Made by a program: the position numbers and the translations under genes
Assembly: GCA_028277605.1 (NCBI GenBank)
Contig: JANQFZ010000049.1
Span: 1 to 64,000 of the forward strand
Direction: 5' to 3'
DNA length: 64,000 nt
Source of the DNA: Vallitaleaceae bacterium
Lineage (GTDB): Bacteria; Bacillota; Clostridia; Lachnospirales; Vallitaleaceae
Notes under the pieces: generated by a model
Databases searched by the model: none
Told to the model about the DNA's origin: nothing
What the model saw: the letters and a program-made list of their open reading frames with translations, nothing else
In this document: in pieces, positions 8,706 through 16,316 of the stretch
Layout of the letters: every line of letters starts with the position of its first letter
How positions within the stretch are numbered: the first letter of the stretch is position 1

Positions 8706-9848
8706 ATGAGTATTAATATAAAATTTAATAATATTGTGAAACGTTATAAAGATTTAACAGTCATTCCTGGATTATCATTTAGTATTAATAAAGCAGAGTT
8801 TTTCACCTTATTAGGTCCATCAGGGTGCGGTAAAACGACTTTGTTGAGAATGGTTGCAGGATTTAATTCAATAGAAGAGGGTGAAATATACTTTGATGAT
8901 GTGATAGTCAATCGTATGCCACCAAGCAAAAGAAACATTGGGATGGTTTTTCAAAATTATGCAATTTTCCCCCATCTATCTGTGAACAAAAATATTAGCT
9001 TTGGTTTAGAAAATAGAAAAGTACCAAAAGACCAAATAAAAACAAAAGTAGATGAGATATTAAATGTTGTGCAGATGAATCAATACAAAAATAGGATGCC
9101 CAGTACGCTATCTGGTGGACAACAACAAAGAATAGCTTTAGCTAGAGCAACTGTGATCAATCCAGCACTACTACTGATGGATGAACCACTCTCTAACTTA
9201 GATGCAAAACTGAGAGTAGAATTGAGAAGTTCCATCAAAAATATTCAAAAGAAATTAGGAATAACGACCATATATGTAACACACGATCAAGCAGAAGCAA
9301 TGGCTGTTTCAGATAGAATTGGTGTTATGAAGGATGGGTTAATTCATCATATAGGAACACCGCAGAACATTTATCACCGTCCTGCTTCCTTATTTGTATC
9401 CACATTTATTGGTCATAGCAACATCATGGAAAGCAAAATAAGGGTTAATCATGGGAAATATGAGTTGGTTTTGTCTGAGGACTATAAAGTTGAAATGGAT
9501 AACATAGATACTCATTTAGTTAAAAAAGATGAAGATGTAAAAGTGTCCATTAGACCTGAAGAGTTTATCATTGATCATAAAGCCAAGGTTGGATTGAATG
9601 GGATGGTTAAGTCTAATGTTTTTTTAGGCGTAACTATCAATTACATAATAGAGCTTGATAATGGTCAATGTGTTGAAGTACTCCAAGAATCCTCATTAAA
9701 ATCACAAATAATGGAAGGAGAACGCGTCAAACTTGTCATTAAAAAAGAAAAAATTAATGTCTTTAGAAAAGATGGCTTTGTTAACTATACATTAGGCGTT
9801 ATTAATGATATAGATATCAATCAATATAATTTAGAAGGAGATAATTAA
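8706..9848 (+). CDS. ABC transporter ATP-binding protein (FbpC/AfuC-like)
   Basis: The 380-residue ATPase has Walker A GPSGCGKTT (37-45), Q-loop in VFQNYAIFPH, signature LSGGQQQ (about 136), Walker B LLLMDEP, D-loop SNLDAKLR and H-loop THDQAEA. The remaining 130 residues form a C-terminal OB/TOBE-type regulatory domain, as in FbpC, PotA and MalK. It energises the fused permease encoded one base downstream. A 99-base gap separates it from the binding protein gene and contains no clear terminator. Same-strand packing and spacing indicate one operon. Confidence 0.92.
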   Translation: MSINIKFNNIVKRYKDLTVIPGLSFSINKAEFFTLLGPSGCGKTTLLRMVAGFNSIEEGEIYFDDVIVNRMPPSKRNIGMVFQNYAIFPHLSVNKNISFGLENRKVPKDQIKTKVDEILNVVQMNQYKNRMPSTLSGGQQQRIALARATVINPALLLMDEPLSNLDAKLRVELRSSIKNIQKKLGITTIYVTHDQAEAMAVSDRIGVMKDGLIHHIGTPQNIYHRPASLFVSTFIGHSNIMESKIRVNHGKYELVLSEDYKVEMDNIDTHLVKKDEDVKVSIRPEEFIIDHKAKVGLNGMVKSNVFLGVTINYIIELDNGQCVEVLQESSLKSQIMEGERVKLVIKKEKINVFRKDGFVNYTLGVINDIDINQYNLEGDN

Positions 9849-9849
9849 A

Positions 9850-11493
9850 ATGAATAAGAGAAAGGACATATGGTCTTATTTGACTGTATTGACGTTTGTG
9901 TTGTATGCAATCTTATTGATATTTCCTTTGATTATGTTGCTAAAATCAAGTGTACAATACGGAGACAATAGTTTTTCATTGCATTACTTTCAAAAATTTT
10001 TTGGTAAACAATATTATATGGACGCATTGTGGAACAGTGTAAAAGTCACAGTTGCTGTAACTTTCTTTTCAGTAATTATTGCTGTACCATTGGCATATTT
10101 TTTAACCACTTTGAAGATGAAAGGAAAGAATTTAATTCAGATTCTTATAGTTGTATCGTCTGTCTCACCTCCATTTATTGGCGCTTATTCATGGATACTG
10201 TTATTAGGTAGAAATGGGGCTATAACCAACTTTATTAAGAATACATTTGGGCTATTAACACCTGATATCTATGGATTTGGTGGCATTGTATTGGTCATGT
10301 CTTTACAACTATTTCCATTAATTTTCATATACTCAATGGGTGTATTTAAGAATATTGATAATTCACTCATTGAAGCAGCTGAGAGCATGGGATGCACTGG
10401 CTTAAAGAAAATGTTTAAAGTGATTATGCCTTTAATTACACCAACCATACTTGCGGGTTCATTATTAGTATTTATGAGAACTCTATCAGACTTTGGTACA
10501 CCAATGTTAATTGGAAAAGGATATAGAACCATTCCCGTATTAATATATAATGAGTTCATAAGCGAAGTAGGCGGTGAAGCAGGATTTGCAGCGGCTATTA
10601 GTATATTAGTGGTTATTGTAACCACACTTATTTTTATGGCTCAGCAATATATCCAAAAGAAAAAAAGCTTCACAATGAATACATTGCATCCTATTCAAGT
10701 AAAAGATGTTCAATTTCGTAAGAAGATATTTCCAGTGAGTTACATTTATTTCATTTTATTTTTGGCTTTGATACCCCGTATATATGTTATTTACACATCG
10801 TTTTTAGCAACAAAAGGGCAGATTTTTACCAATCAATTTTCATTAGAGAGTTATAGTATGGCATTTAAAAAACTTGGTTCTAGCATACAAACAACATTTT
10901 ACTTAGCCATTGTATCCATGGTGGTAATTATACTGTTTTCCATTATCATAGCATACATAACAGTCAGAAGATCGAATAAGATAACCAAAATCATTGATAT
11001 CGTTAGCATGTTTCCGCTGCTGGTTCCTGGATCAGTTCTTGGTATTGCTATGGCGACATCATTTAATAACAAACCATTGCTTCTTAGTGGTACAGCCTTA
11101 ATTCTAATTATTTCTTTTTCTATTAGGCGGATGCCCTATACCATTAGATCTAGCTCTGCGGCACTTGAGCAATCCAGTGTGAGTGTTGAAGAAGCAGCCA
11201 TAAGTCTAGGTGCTTCCAAAATAAAAACTTTTGCTAAAGTAGTACTGCCAATGATGATTAGTGGTGTTATATCTGGTGCTATACTGAGCTGGATTAATAT
11301 TTTTAGTGAGTTGTCCACGTCCATTATTTTATACACGGCACGTACCAAAACAATCAGTGTTGCAATATACACTGAAGTAATGAGAGGTAACTTCGGGGTA
11401 GCTGCTGCGCTTTCAACTATTTTGACCATAATAATGATTGTTTCATTATTAATATTCTTTAAAGTAACAGGTAACAAAGAATTATCTATGTAA
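9850..11493 (+). CDS. ABC transporter permease, fused two-domain (FbpB/AfuB-like)
   Basis: The 547-residue protein contains two BinD-type permease halves in tandem, each with about six membrane helices. Each half has an EAA loop for ATPase docking: EAAESMGCTGLKKMFKVI near residue 178 and EAAISLGASKIKTF near 448. Fused permeases are characteristic of the Fe(III)/sugar-phosphate/thiamine branch of ABC importers and differ from the LplB/LplC split pair found later in this window. RBS AGAAGGAGA stands before the ATG. It is followed 10 bases after its stop by lacA. Confidence 0.9.
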   Translation: MNKRKDIWSYLTVLTFVLYAILLIFPLIMLLKSSVQYGDNSFSLHYFQKFFGKQYYMDALWNSVKVTVAVTFFSVIIAVPLAYFLTTLKMKGKNLIQILIVVSSVSPPFIGAYSWILLLGRNGAITNFIKNTFGLLTPDIYGFGGIVLVMSLQLFPLIFIYSMGVFKNIDNSLIEAAESMGCTGLKKMFKVIMPLITPTILAGSLLVFMRTLSDFGTPMLIGKGYRTIPVLIYNEFISEVGGEAGFAAAISILVVIVTTLIFMAQQYIQKKKSFTMNTLHPIQVKDVQFRKKIFPVSYIYFILFLALIPRIYVIYTSFLATKGQIFTNQFSLESYSMAFKKLGSSIQTTFYLAIVSMVVIILFSIIIAYITVRRSNKITKIIDIVSMFPLLVPGSVLGIAMATSFNNKPLLLSGTALILIISFSIRRMPYTIRSSSAALEQSSVSVEEAAISLGASKIKTFAKVVLPMMISGVISGAILSWINIFSELSTSIILYTARTKTISVAIYTEVMRGNFGVAAALSTILTIIMIVSLLIFFKVTGNKELSM

Positions 11494-11503
11494 GGAGAGA
11501 ACC

Positions 11504-11935
11504 ATGACAAAAAAAATATTTATAGGATCAGATGTTGATGGACTTGAGTTTAAAAATCATATAAAAGCTTTTCTGTATCAAAAAGGTTATTCAGTAAATG
11601 ATTTAACGGAAAATATCAAGGCTGACTTTGTAACATCATCCAATCTTGTAGCAAAGGCTGTTTTAAAACATGGTGGTCAAGGTATCTTAATTGATGAGTA
11701 TGGAATGGGATCATTTATGGTTGCTAATAGACATAAGGGCATCATTTGTGCTGCTTTATCAGATGAGCATTCAGCAAGAATGACACGTGAACACAATAAT
11801 ACCTCGATTATTACACTTGGTTCAGGAGTTGTTGGCAAAAGAATTGCAGAGCAGATAGTTATGCGTTTTGTTACCTCTGACTATGCGGGTGGTAGACACC
11901 AAATTAGAATAGATATGCTAAATAAACTATGCTAG
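11504..11935 (+). CDS. lacA: Galactose-6-phosphate isomerase subunit LacA
   Basis: The 143-residue RpiB/LacAB-fold protein matches LacA of the tagatose-6-phosphate pathway in length and in its distinctive segments: IDEYGMGSFMVANR, the DEHSARMTREHNN block, and the C-terminal end GGRHQIRIDMLNKLC. LacA lacks the RpiB active-site Cys and works only with LacB, converting D-galactose 6-phosphate to D-tagatose 6-phosphate in the cytoplasm. RBS AAGGAGAG precedes the ATG. lacB follows 10 bases downstream. Its presence behind an ABC transporter, without a PTS, is unusual. Confidence 0.9.
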   Translation: MTKKIFIGSDVDGLEFKNHIKAFLYQKGYSVNDLTENIKADFVTSSNLVAKAVLKHGGQGILIDEYGMGSFMVANRHKGIICAALSDEHSARMTREHNNTSIITLGSGVVGKRIAEQIVMRFVTSDYAGGRHQIRIDMLNKLC

Positions 11936-11945
11936 GAGAATTAAG

Positions 11946-12464
11946 ATGATAATTTCAATAGGATGTGATCATATTGTTACTGAAATTAAGGATCACGTTA
12001 AGCAATATTTAATAGATCTTGGGCATTCAGTTATTGATGTGGGCACTTATGACAAAATACGGACACATTACCCTATTTATGGGAAATTAGCTGCTGAAAG
12101 AGTTGCTACAAAAGAAGCAGATGTCGGAATTATATTTTGTGGAACTGCCATTGGTATAACGGTTGCTGCTTCAAAGATTAAGGGCGTACGGGCAGCAGTA
12201 GTTAAAGATGTTCAAACAGCCAAATATGCTAAAAAAACGCTAAATGCTAATGTTATTGGTATGGGTGGTAGAGTCTGTGGTATTGGACTAATTGAACATA
12301 TTATTGATGAGTTTCTCAATGCACACTATCAAGAGACTGAAGAAAACAAAAAACTCATTCAGCAAATTGATGAGATGGTGAAAGAGGATTATTCTCAGGA
12401 TAAAGGATTTTTCGATGAGTATTTAGCTCGTTGGGAACAAGGAGACTATAAAGATGAATCATAA
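11946..12464 (+). CDS. lacB: Galactose-6-phosphate isomerase subunit LacB
   Basis: The 172-residue protein is the catalytic partner of LacA. It has GCDHIVTEIKDHV at the N-terminus, DVGTYDKIRTHYPIYG (the RTHYPI segment is typical of LacB), and the active-site FCGTAIGI loop with Cys and Thr of the RpiB/LacB fold. The C-terminus has the family pattern TEENKKLI and FFDEYLARWEQGDYKDE. Its reaction is isomerisation of galactose 6-phosphate to tagatose 6-phosphate. The stop overlaps the lacG start by 11 bases, so translation is coupled. Confidence 0.92.
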   Translation: MIISIGCDHIVTEIKDHVKQYLIDLGHSVIDVGTYDKIRTHYPIYGKLAAERVATKEADVGIIFCGTAIGITVAASKIKGVRAAVVKDVQTAKYAKKTLNANVIGMGGRVCGIGLIEHIIDEFLNAHYQETEENKKLIQQIDEMVKEDYSQDKGFFDEYLARWEQGDYKDES

Positions 12465-13875
12465 ATTTCAATTGGATAAAGACTTTATACTAGGAGCCGC
12501 TCTTTCTGCCTACCAAGCAGAAGGGTCACCTAATACAGATGGTAGAGGACCCTGTTATTGGGATGCTTATTTATCAAAAGAAAACACGGGATTTGATGGA
12601 TCTGTTGCCAGTGACTTCTATAAAAGGTATCCTCAGGATGTTAAATTGTGTTCAGATTTTGGAGTCAATGCACTAAGGATTTCTATATCATGGAGCAGAA
12701 TACTTCCCGATGGAACAGGCAAAATTAACCAAGCAGGAATCAACTATTATCATCAACTAATTGATGCATGCTTGGAAAACAATGTGGAACCTTTTGTAAC
12801 ATTACATCATTTTGATACACCGCTAACGCTTCATAAACAAGGAGATTGGTTAAATAGAGACACGATTGATTACTTTGTTCGGTTTGCTAAAGTTTGTTTT
12901 ACTGAGTATGGAACGAAAGTAAAGAAATGGATTACTATCAATGAACCATGGTCGGTTGCAGCTGGACAATATATAATAGGTCATTTTCCACCAAATATAA
13001 AATATGATATTCCAAAGGCTATTGATGCTTTACATAATATGATGTGTGCACATGCTAAAGTTGTCCTTTTATATCGCTCACTTAATTTAATTGGGGAAAT
13101 TGGAATTGTTCACATATTAGAAAGCAAATATCCAATAGTAGATAGTGAGAAAAATAGAATAGCAGTTCAAAATGAAGATGTTTTAGCCAATCAATTTTTG
13201 CTTGAGGCGACATTTAATGGTTTTTATTCAAAGAAAACTTTAAATGTGATTAATAAAATATTAGATGCCTATGATAGAACTTTTGTTTTTGATGAACATG
13301 ATATTAGAGATCTATCTAAAGCAGCAAAAGAACTTGACTTTTTAGGACTTAATTATTATGCCAGCCATTTTATAAAAGCATATGATGGAGATAATGAAAT
13401 TAATCATAATGGAACAGGAAAGAAGAATTCATCACAATATCGATTGAAAGGAATAGGGGAACGCGTTATCAATAAAAATATTCCTTCAACAGATTGGGAT
13501 TGGCCGATCTATCCCATTGGATTAAAAGATATGATTGAACGTATTAATAATGACTTTCGAAATTCAAAAACAATATATGTAACTGAAAATGGACTGGGTA
13601 GTCCAGATAAACTGATAAAGGGCGTTGTTGATGATCAGCAGCGGATAGATTATATTGAGCAGCATTTAGCTGTGATTGATCAATGTATGAAACAGGGAAT
13701 TAACATAAGAGGATACTTTGTATGGTCTTTGTTCGATGTACTGTCTTGGACGAATGGGTATAATAAACGCTATGGCTTATTCTATGTGGACTTTAAAAAT
13801 CAAACAAGATATCCAAAAAAATCAGCGTACTGGTGGAAAAAAATGTCTCTCTCAAGATTGAATCATAATGGTTAA
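12454..13875 (+). CDS. lacG: 6-phospho-beta-galactosidase (GH1)
   Basis: The 473-residue GH1 enzyme has acid/base E164 in INEPW and nucleophile E378 in YVTENGLG. Near the C-terminus SWTNGYNKRY carries S431, K438 and Y440, the 6-phosphate binding triad of LacG-type enzymes. W432 matches the Trp reported in LacG proteins at the position linked to galacto- over gluco-substrates. Segments such as EPFVTLHHFDTP, HFPPNIKYD and TDWDWPIYPIGL also fit LacG. It hydrolyses 6-phospho-beta-galactosides to galactose 6-phosphate in the cytoplasm. A phosphorylated substrate must therefore reach the cell, yet no PTS EII is encoded nearby. 6-phospho-beta-glucosidase is the main alternative. Confidence 0.9.
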   Translation: MNHKFQLDKDFILGAALSAYQAEGSPNTDGRGPCYWDAYLSKENTGFDGSVASDFYKRYPQDVKLCSDFGVNALRISISWSRILPDGTGKINQAGINYYHQLIDACLENNVEPFVTLHHFDTPLTLHKQGDWLNRDTIDYFVRFAKVCFTEYGTKVKKWITINEPWSVAAGQYIIGHFPPNIKYDIPKAIDALHNMMCAHAKVVLLYRSLNLIGEIGIVHILESKYPIVDSEKNRIAVQNEDVLANQFLLEATFNGFYSKKTLNVINKILDAYDRTFVFDEHDIRDLSKAAKELDFLGLNYYASHFIKAYDGDNEINHNGTGKKNSSQYRLKGIGERVINKNIPSTDWDWPIYPIGLKDMIERINNDFRNSKTIYVTENGLGSPDKLIKGVVDDQQRIDYIEQHLAVIDQCMKQGINIRGYFVWSLFDVLSWTNGYNKRYGLFYVDFKNQTRYPKKSAYWWKKMSLSRLNHNG

Positions 13876-13911
13876 CTGATAGGGTTTCAGTGAAAGCAAT
13901 GATAAAGAGGG

Positions 13912-13940
13912 TTGACTGTGTGACATTAATTACTTAAATA
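13912..13940 (+). promoter_or_regulatory. Possible internal promoter before the aldolase gene
   Basis: TTGACT (13912-13917) and TAAATA (13935-13940) are spaced by 17 bases in the 103-base gap between lacG and the aldolase gene. The -10 is imperfect. It could give separate expression of the aldolase. Confidence 0.35.
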
Positions 13941-13978
13941 TAAACGATAATGATCAAGCGAATTAGGGAGGAATTACG

Positions 13979-14827
13979 GTGTTTACAACCTCAAGACAAT
14001 TACTATTAAATGCACAAAAAAAAGGCTATGCAGTTCCTGCATTTAATGTAGAGAATATGGAAATGGCAATGGCAGTTATCAAGATTGCTAATGAGATGAA
14101 ATCTCCAGTTATTATTCAAACAACACCATCAACATTAAATTATGCTTCACCCAAAACCTATCAATCCATAGTTAAGGCTATTGCGGAAGAAGTAGATATC
14201 CCAGTTGCTCTGCACTTGGATCATGGATCTAGCTTTGAGCTTGCTGTGAAAACGATAAAAGAAGGCTATACATCGGTTATGATTGATGGTTCTCATTATA
14301 GCTTTGAAGAGAACGTAAGACTAACCAAAAGAGTTGTAGATGTAGGAAAAGCGTGTAACATTCCTATTGAAGCTGAATTAGGGAAAGTTGGTGGAAAAGA
14401 AGATGACCTAGATGGTGGTGATGGTAATAAAAATACGGATCCACTTGAAGCATTAGAATTTGTTAAACGTACGGATGTAGACTTTTTAGCCATAGCAATT
14501 GGTACTTCACATGGCTTATATAAAGGAACACCTAATATTGACATTAAAAGGTTAAAAGAAATTCGTAAAACGGTAGATGTTCCACTAGTATTACATGGTA
14601 CATCAGGAGTGGATGGAGAGATTGTTCAGCAATGTGTTAAAGCTGGTATGTGTAAAGTTAATTATGCTACAGAGTTAAGAGTCGCTTATAGTAATGGTGT
14701 AAAAGAAGTTTTCGCAGATAATCAAGACGTGTATGATCCTAAAGTATATGGACGTGTAGCCATGGAAAAAGTAGAAAATGTAGTCCGCAAAAATATAAGC
14801 TATTGCTTTAGTGAAAATAAAGCTTAA
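13979..14827 (+). CDS. Class II tagatose/fructose-bisphosphate aldolase (GatY/KbaY/FbaA family)
   Basis: The 282-residue class II aldolase has catalytic/metal residues D81 and H82 in LHLDHGSS, the EAELG loop, a Zn-ligand His in IGTSHG and another in LHGTSG, and the ATELR motif. It cleaves ketose 1,6-bisphosphates to dihydroxyacetone phosphate and glyceraldehyde 3-phosphate. Next to lacA, lacB and lacG, the expected substrate is tagatose 1,6-bisphosphate, although sequence alone cannot exclude fructose bisphosphate. The usual streptococcal LacD is a class I enzyme, so this operon uses a different aldolase family. The start is GTG with AGGGAGGAAT upstream. No tagatose-6-phosphate kinase (LacC) is encoded here. 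Confidence 0.85.
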   Translation: MFTTSRQLLLNAQKKGYAVPAFNVENMEMAMAVIKIANEMKSPVIIQTTPSTLNYASPKTYQSIVKAIAEEVDIPVALHLDHGSSFELAVKTIKEGYTSVMIDGSHYSFEENVRLTKRVVDVGKACNIPIEAELGKVGGKEDDLDGGDGNKNTDPLEALEFVKRTDVDFLAIAIGTSHGLYKGTPNIDIKRLKEIRKTVDVPLVLHGTSGVDGEIVQQCVKAGMCKVNYATELRVAYSNGVKEVFADNQDVYDPKVYGRVAMEKVENVVRKNISYCFSENKA

Positions 14828-14869
14828 GGAATAATCTTATTATCTTTATCATAAAAGTGTCTATTATTA

Positions 14870-14908
14870 ACAGGAGCAGAACCTTTTTTCGGTGATGCTT
14901 CTGTTTTA
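14870..14908 (+). terminator. Terminator of the lac/tagatose operon
   Basis: A 14-base imperfect stem (ACAGGAGCAGAACC at 14870-14883 against 14891-14904, two mismatches and one G-T pair) with a T-rich loop is followed by TTTATATATTT. It closes the operon before the lacI-type gene. Confidence 0.65.
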
Positions 14909-15045
14909 TATATTTGTCACAAAGCTTATTCAAGTTAAATCAAGTCATAAGCTTAAGAATAAAATAAGTTTTTAAGAGAGATAATTATAAGTCGCAAAAG
15001 AAAAGAAGTTTACAAATGATGAGATATAAGTGCTAGAATCCTTTC

Positions 15046-15091
15046 TTGCAGTGTCCTATTAAAATATGTTATGATATTAGAAACGTTTCTA
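15046..15091 (+). promoter_or_regulatory. lacI-family gene promoter with operator palindrome TAGAAACGTTTCTA
   Basis: -35 TTGCAG (15046-15051) and -10 TATGAT (15070-15075) are spaced by 18 bases. The perfect 14-base palindrome TAGAAACGTTTCTA (15078-15091), with the central CG typical of LacI-family operators, covers the predicted transcription start. This implies autorepression. The same 14-mer recurs at 20393-20406. Confidence 0.75.
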
Positions 15092-15156
15092 TTACCTCTA
15101 AGTAATCAATGAGATAATGAGGGGTACAGAGTAGATAATTAAAGGATGGATGAGCT

Positions 15157-16164
15157 ATGAAAAAAGTAACGATAAAAGACGTAGCTAAAGCAGCTGGGGT
15201 TGCTATTTCCACTACTTCTAATGCTTTAAATGGATCAAGTTTAGTCAATGAAGAAACAAGAAAAAAAATACTTGCAGTTGCCAAAGAGTTGAACTATGTT
15301 CCTAATCTTAATGGGAGGTACCTTAAGACTGGGAAAACAAAAATGCTCTGCTTTATAACATCTAATGTCAGAGGACCTTACTTTTATATGCTGGTTGAAT
15401 CCATGTGCCATGAATGTGAAAGACTAGGGTATGGTATGAATCTAATTGTCACAAAGGATAAAAATGTCATTATGAATCATATGGTTGGACAAGGATTTGA
15501 TGGTGTATTTATTTATGAAGGGGAACGTATACAAGAACAAGAGCTGAAGATTATTGACCAAAGCCGTGTAAAGACTATTTTATTAGATAGAAGCTATTCT
15601 AGCGAGTTTATTAGCAGTCTTGTGTTTGATTCTTATCAGGCAGGTTTTTATGTAACGAGATATTTGATTAACCTTGGACATCAAAGGATATGTTTTATAG
15701 AAGGCGCAGATGATGTATACGATAGTATTGAACGTAAAAGAGGCTATATCGATGCGCTAAAAGCCTATGATATTCCTTATGACGAAGATTTGATTATTCG
15801 TGGATACTTCGAAGAAACCTACACCTACAATTCGGTTACAACAATGCTCAGAATAGAGAATGTTGCCTTGCCAGATGCTTTTATTGCAGGAAATGACTTG
15901 AGTGCTATAGGATGTATGAAAGCATTAAAGGCGCTGGGGTACGAAATTCCTAAGGATGTTAGTGTTGTAGGTTTTGATGATATAGAGGTTGCTGAATATT
16001 TATCACCTTCACTAACAACCATACGTAATCCAATCGATCGTCAAGGTGTTCAAGCTATTGAATTAATGATGCGTATGATTCATCATAATGAAAAAGGACG
16101 TGTTGAGCAGTTAAAAGGGGAATTAATACCAAGAAAATCGACAGGTATATGTCTTAGAAAATGA
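15157..16164 (+). CDS. LacI-family transcriptional regulator
   Basis: The 335-residue regulator has an N-terminal helix-turn-helix (VTIKDVAKAAGVAISTTSNA, residues 3-22), a hinge around residues 45-60, and a periplasmic-binding-like sensor domain to the end (FDDIEVAEYLSPSLTTI is the usual C-terminal motif). It probably binds TAGAAACGTTTCTA in its own promoter and upstream of the transporter-GH30 operon, releasing on a sugar derived from the GH30 substrate. No such site is seen ahead of the lac/tagatose operon, so that operon is probably under the two-component system instead. A tight terminator starts inside the stop codon. Confidence 0.92.
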   Translation: MKKVTIKDVAKAAGVAISTTSNALNGSSLVNEETRKKILAVAKELNYVPNLNGRYLKTGKTKMLCFITSNVRGPYFYMLVESMCHECERLGYGMNLIVTKDKNVIMNHMVGQGFDGVFIYEGERIQEQELKIIDQSRVKTILLDRSYSSEFISSLVFDSYQAGFYVTRYLINLGHQRICFIEGADDVYDSIERKRGYIDALKAYDIPYDEDLIIRGYFEETYTYNSVTTMLRIENVALPDAFIAGNDLSAIGCMKALKALGYEIPKDVSVVGFDDIEVAEYLSPSLTTIRNPIDRQGVQAIELMMRMIHHNEKGRVEQLKGELIPRKSTGICLRK

Positions 16165-16183
16165 AGCGAAAGCTTCTTTTTTT
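16143..16183 (+). repeat. Direct repeat copy 1 (lacI end plus terminator)
   Basis: The stretch AGGTATATgTCTTAGAAAAT, then the GAAGC hairpin and T run, matches 18643-18685 with one substitution and one inserted A. Copy 1 encodes the last residues of the LacI-type regulator. The two copies flank the Fur-regulated lipoprotein/methyltransferase pair. Confidence 0.75.
16162..16183 (+). terminator. Terminator of the lacI-family gene
   Basis: Stem GAAGC/GCTTC with a GAAA tetraloop and seven T residues begins within the TGA stop. Almost the same sequence, with flank, recurs at 18643-18685. Confidence 0.85.
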
Positions 16184-16257
16184 ATTCACTTATTCAGCAA
16201 ACAATGTATCTGGGAATACAGGTAAAAACACAGAATACATGCTATACTATTTTTTGA

Positions 16258-16286
16258 ATGATAATGATAATAGATATCATTATCAT
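16258..16286 (+). promoter_or_regulatory. Fur-box palindrome
   Basis: Two perfect 12-base arms (ATGATAATGATA and its complement) separated by five bases reproduce the hexameric GATAAT array of classical Fur boxes. It lies 31 bases upstream of the lipoprotein ATG and just downstream of a possible -10 TATACT (16243-16248). Iron-dependent repression is expected. Confidence 0.85.
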
Positions 16287-16316
16287 AAACATTATATTAA
16301 AGGACGGATATTACTT

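Noticed and set aside
7590-9848. Iron(III) uptake system
   Set aside because: The family includes FbpABC, but no Fur box is present and the genes are fused into a lac/tagatose operon. Iron cannot be fully excluded.
10269-11510. Long minus-strand frames across the fused permease gene
   Set aside because: They are shadows of the permease coding sequence; composition is low-complexity and no start site is supported.
16161-16316. N-terminal extension of the iron-binding lipoprotein starting at 16161
   Set aside because: It would run through the lacI terminator and Fur box and would bury the lipoprotein signal peptide.
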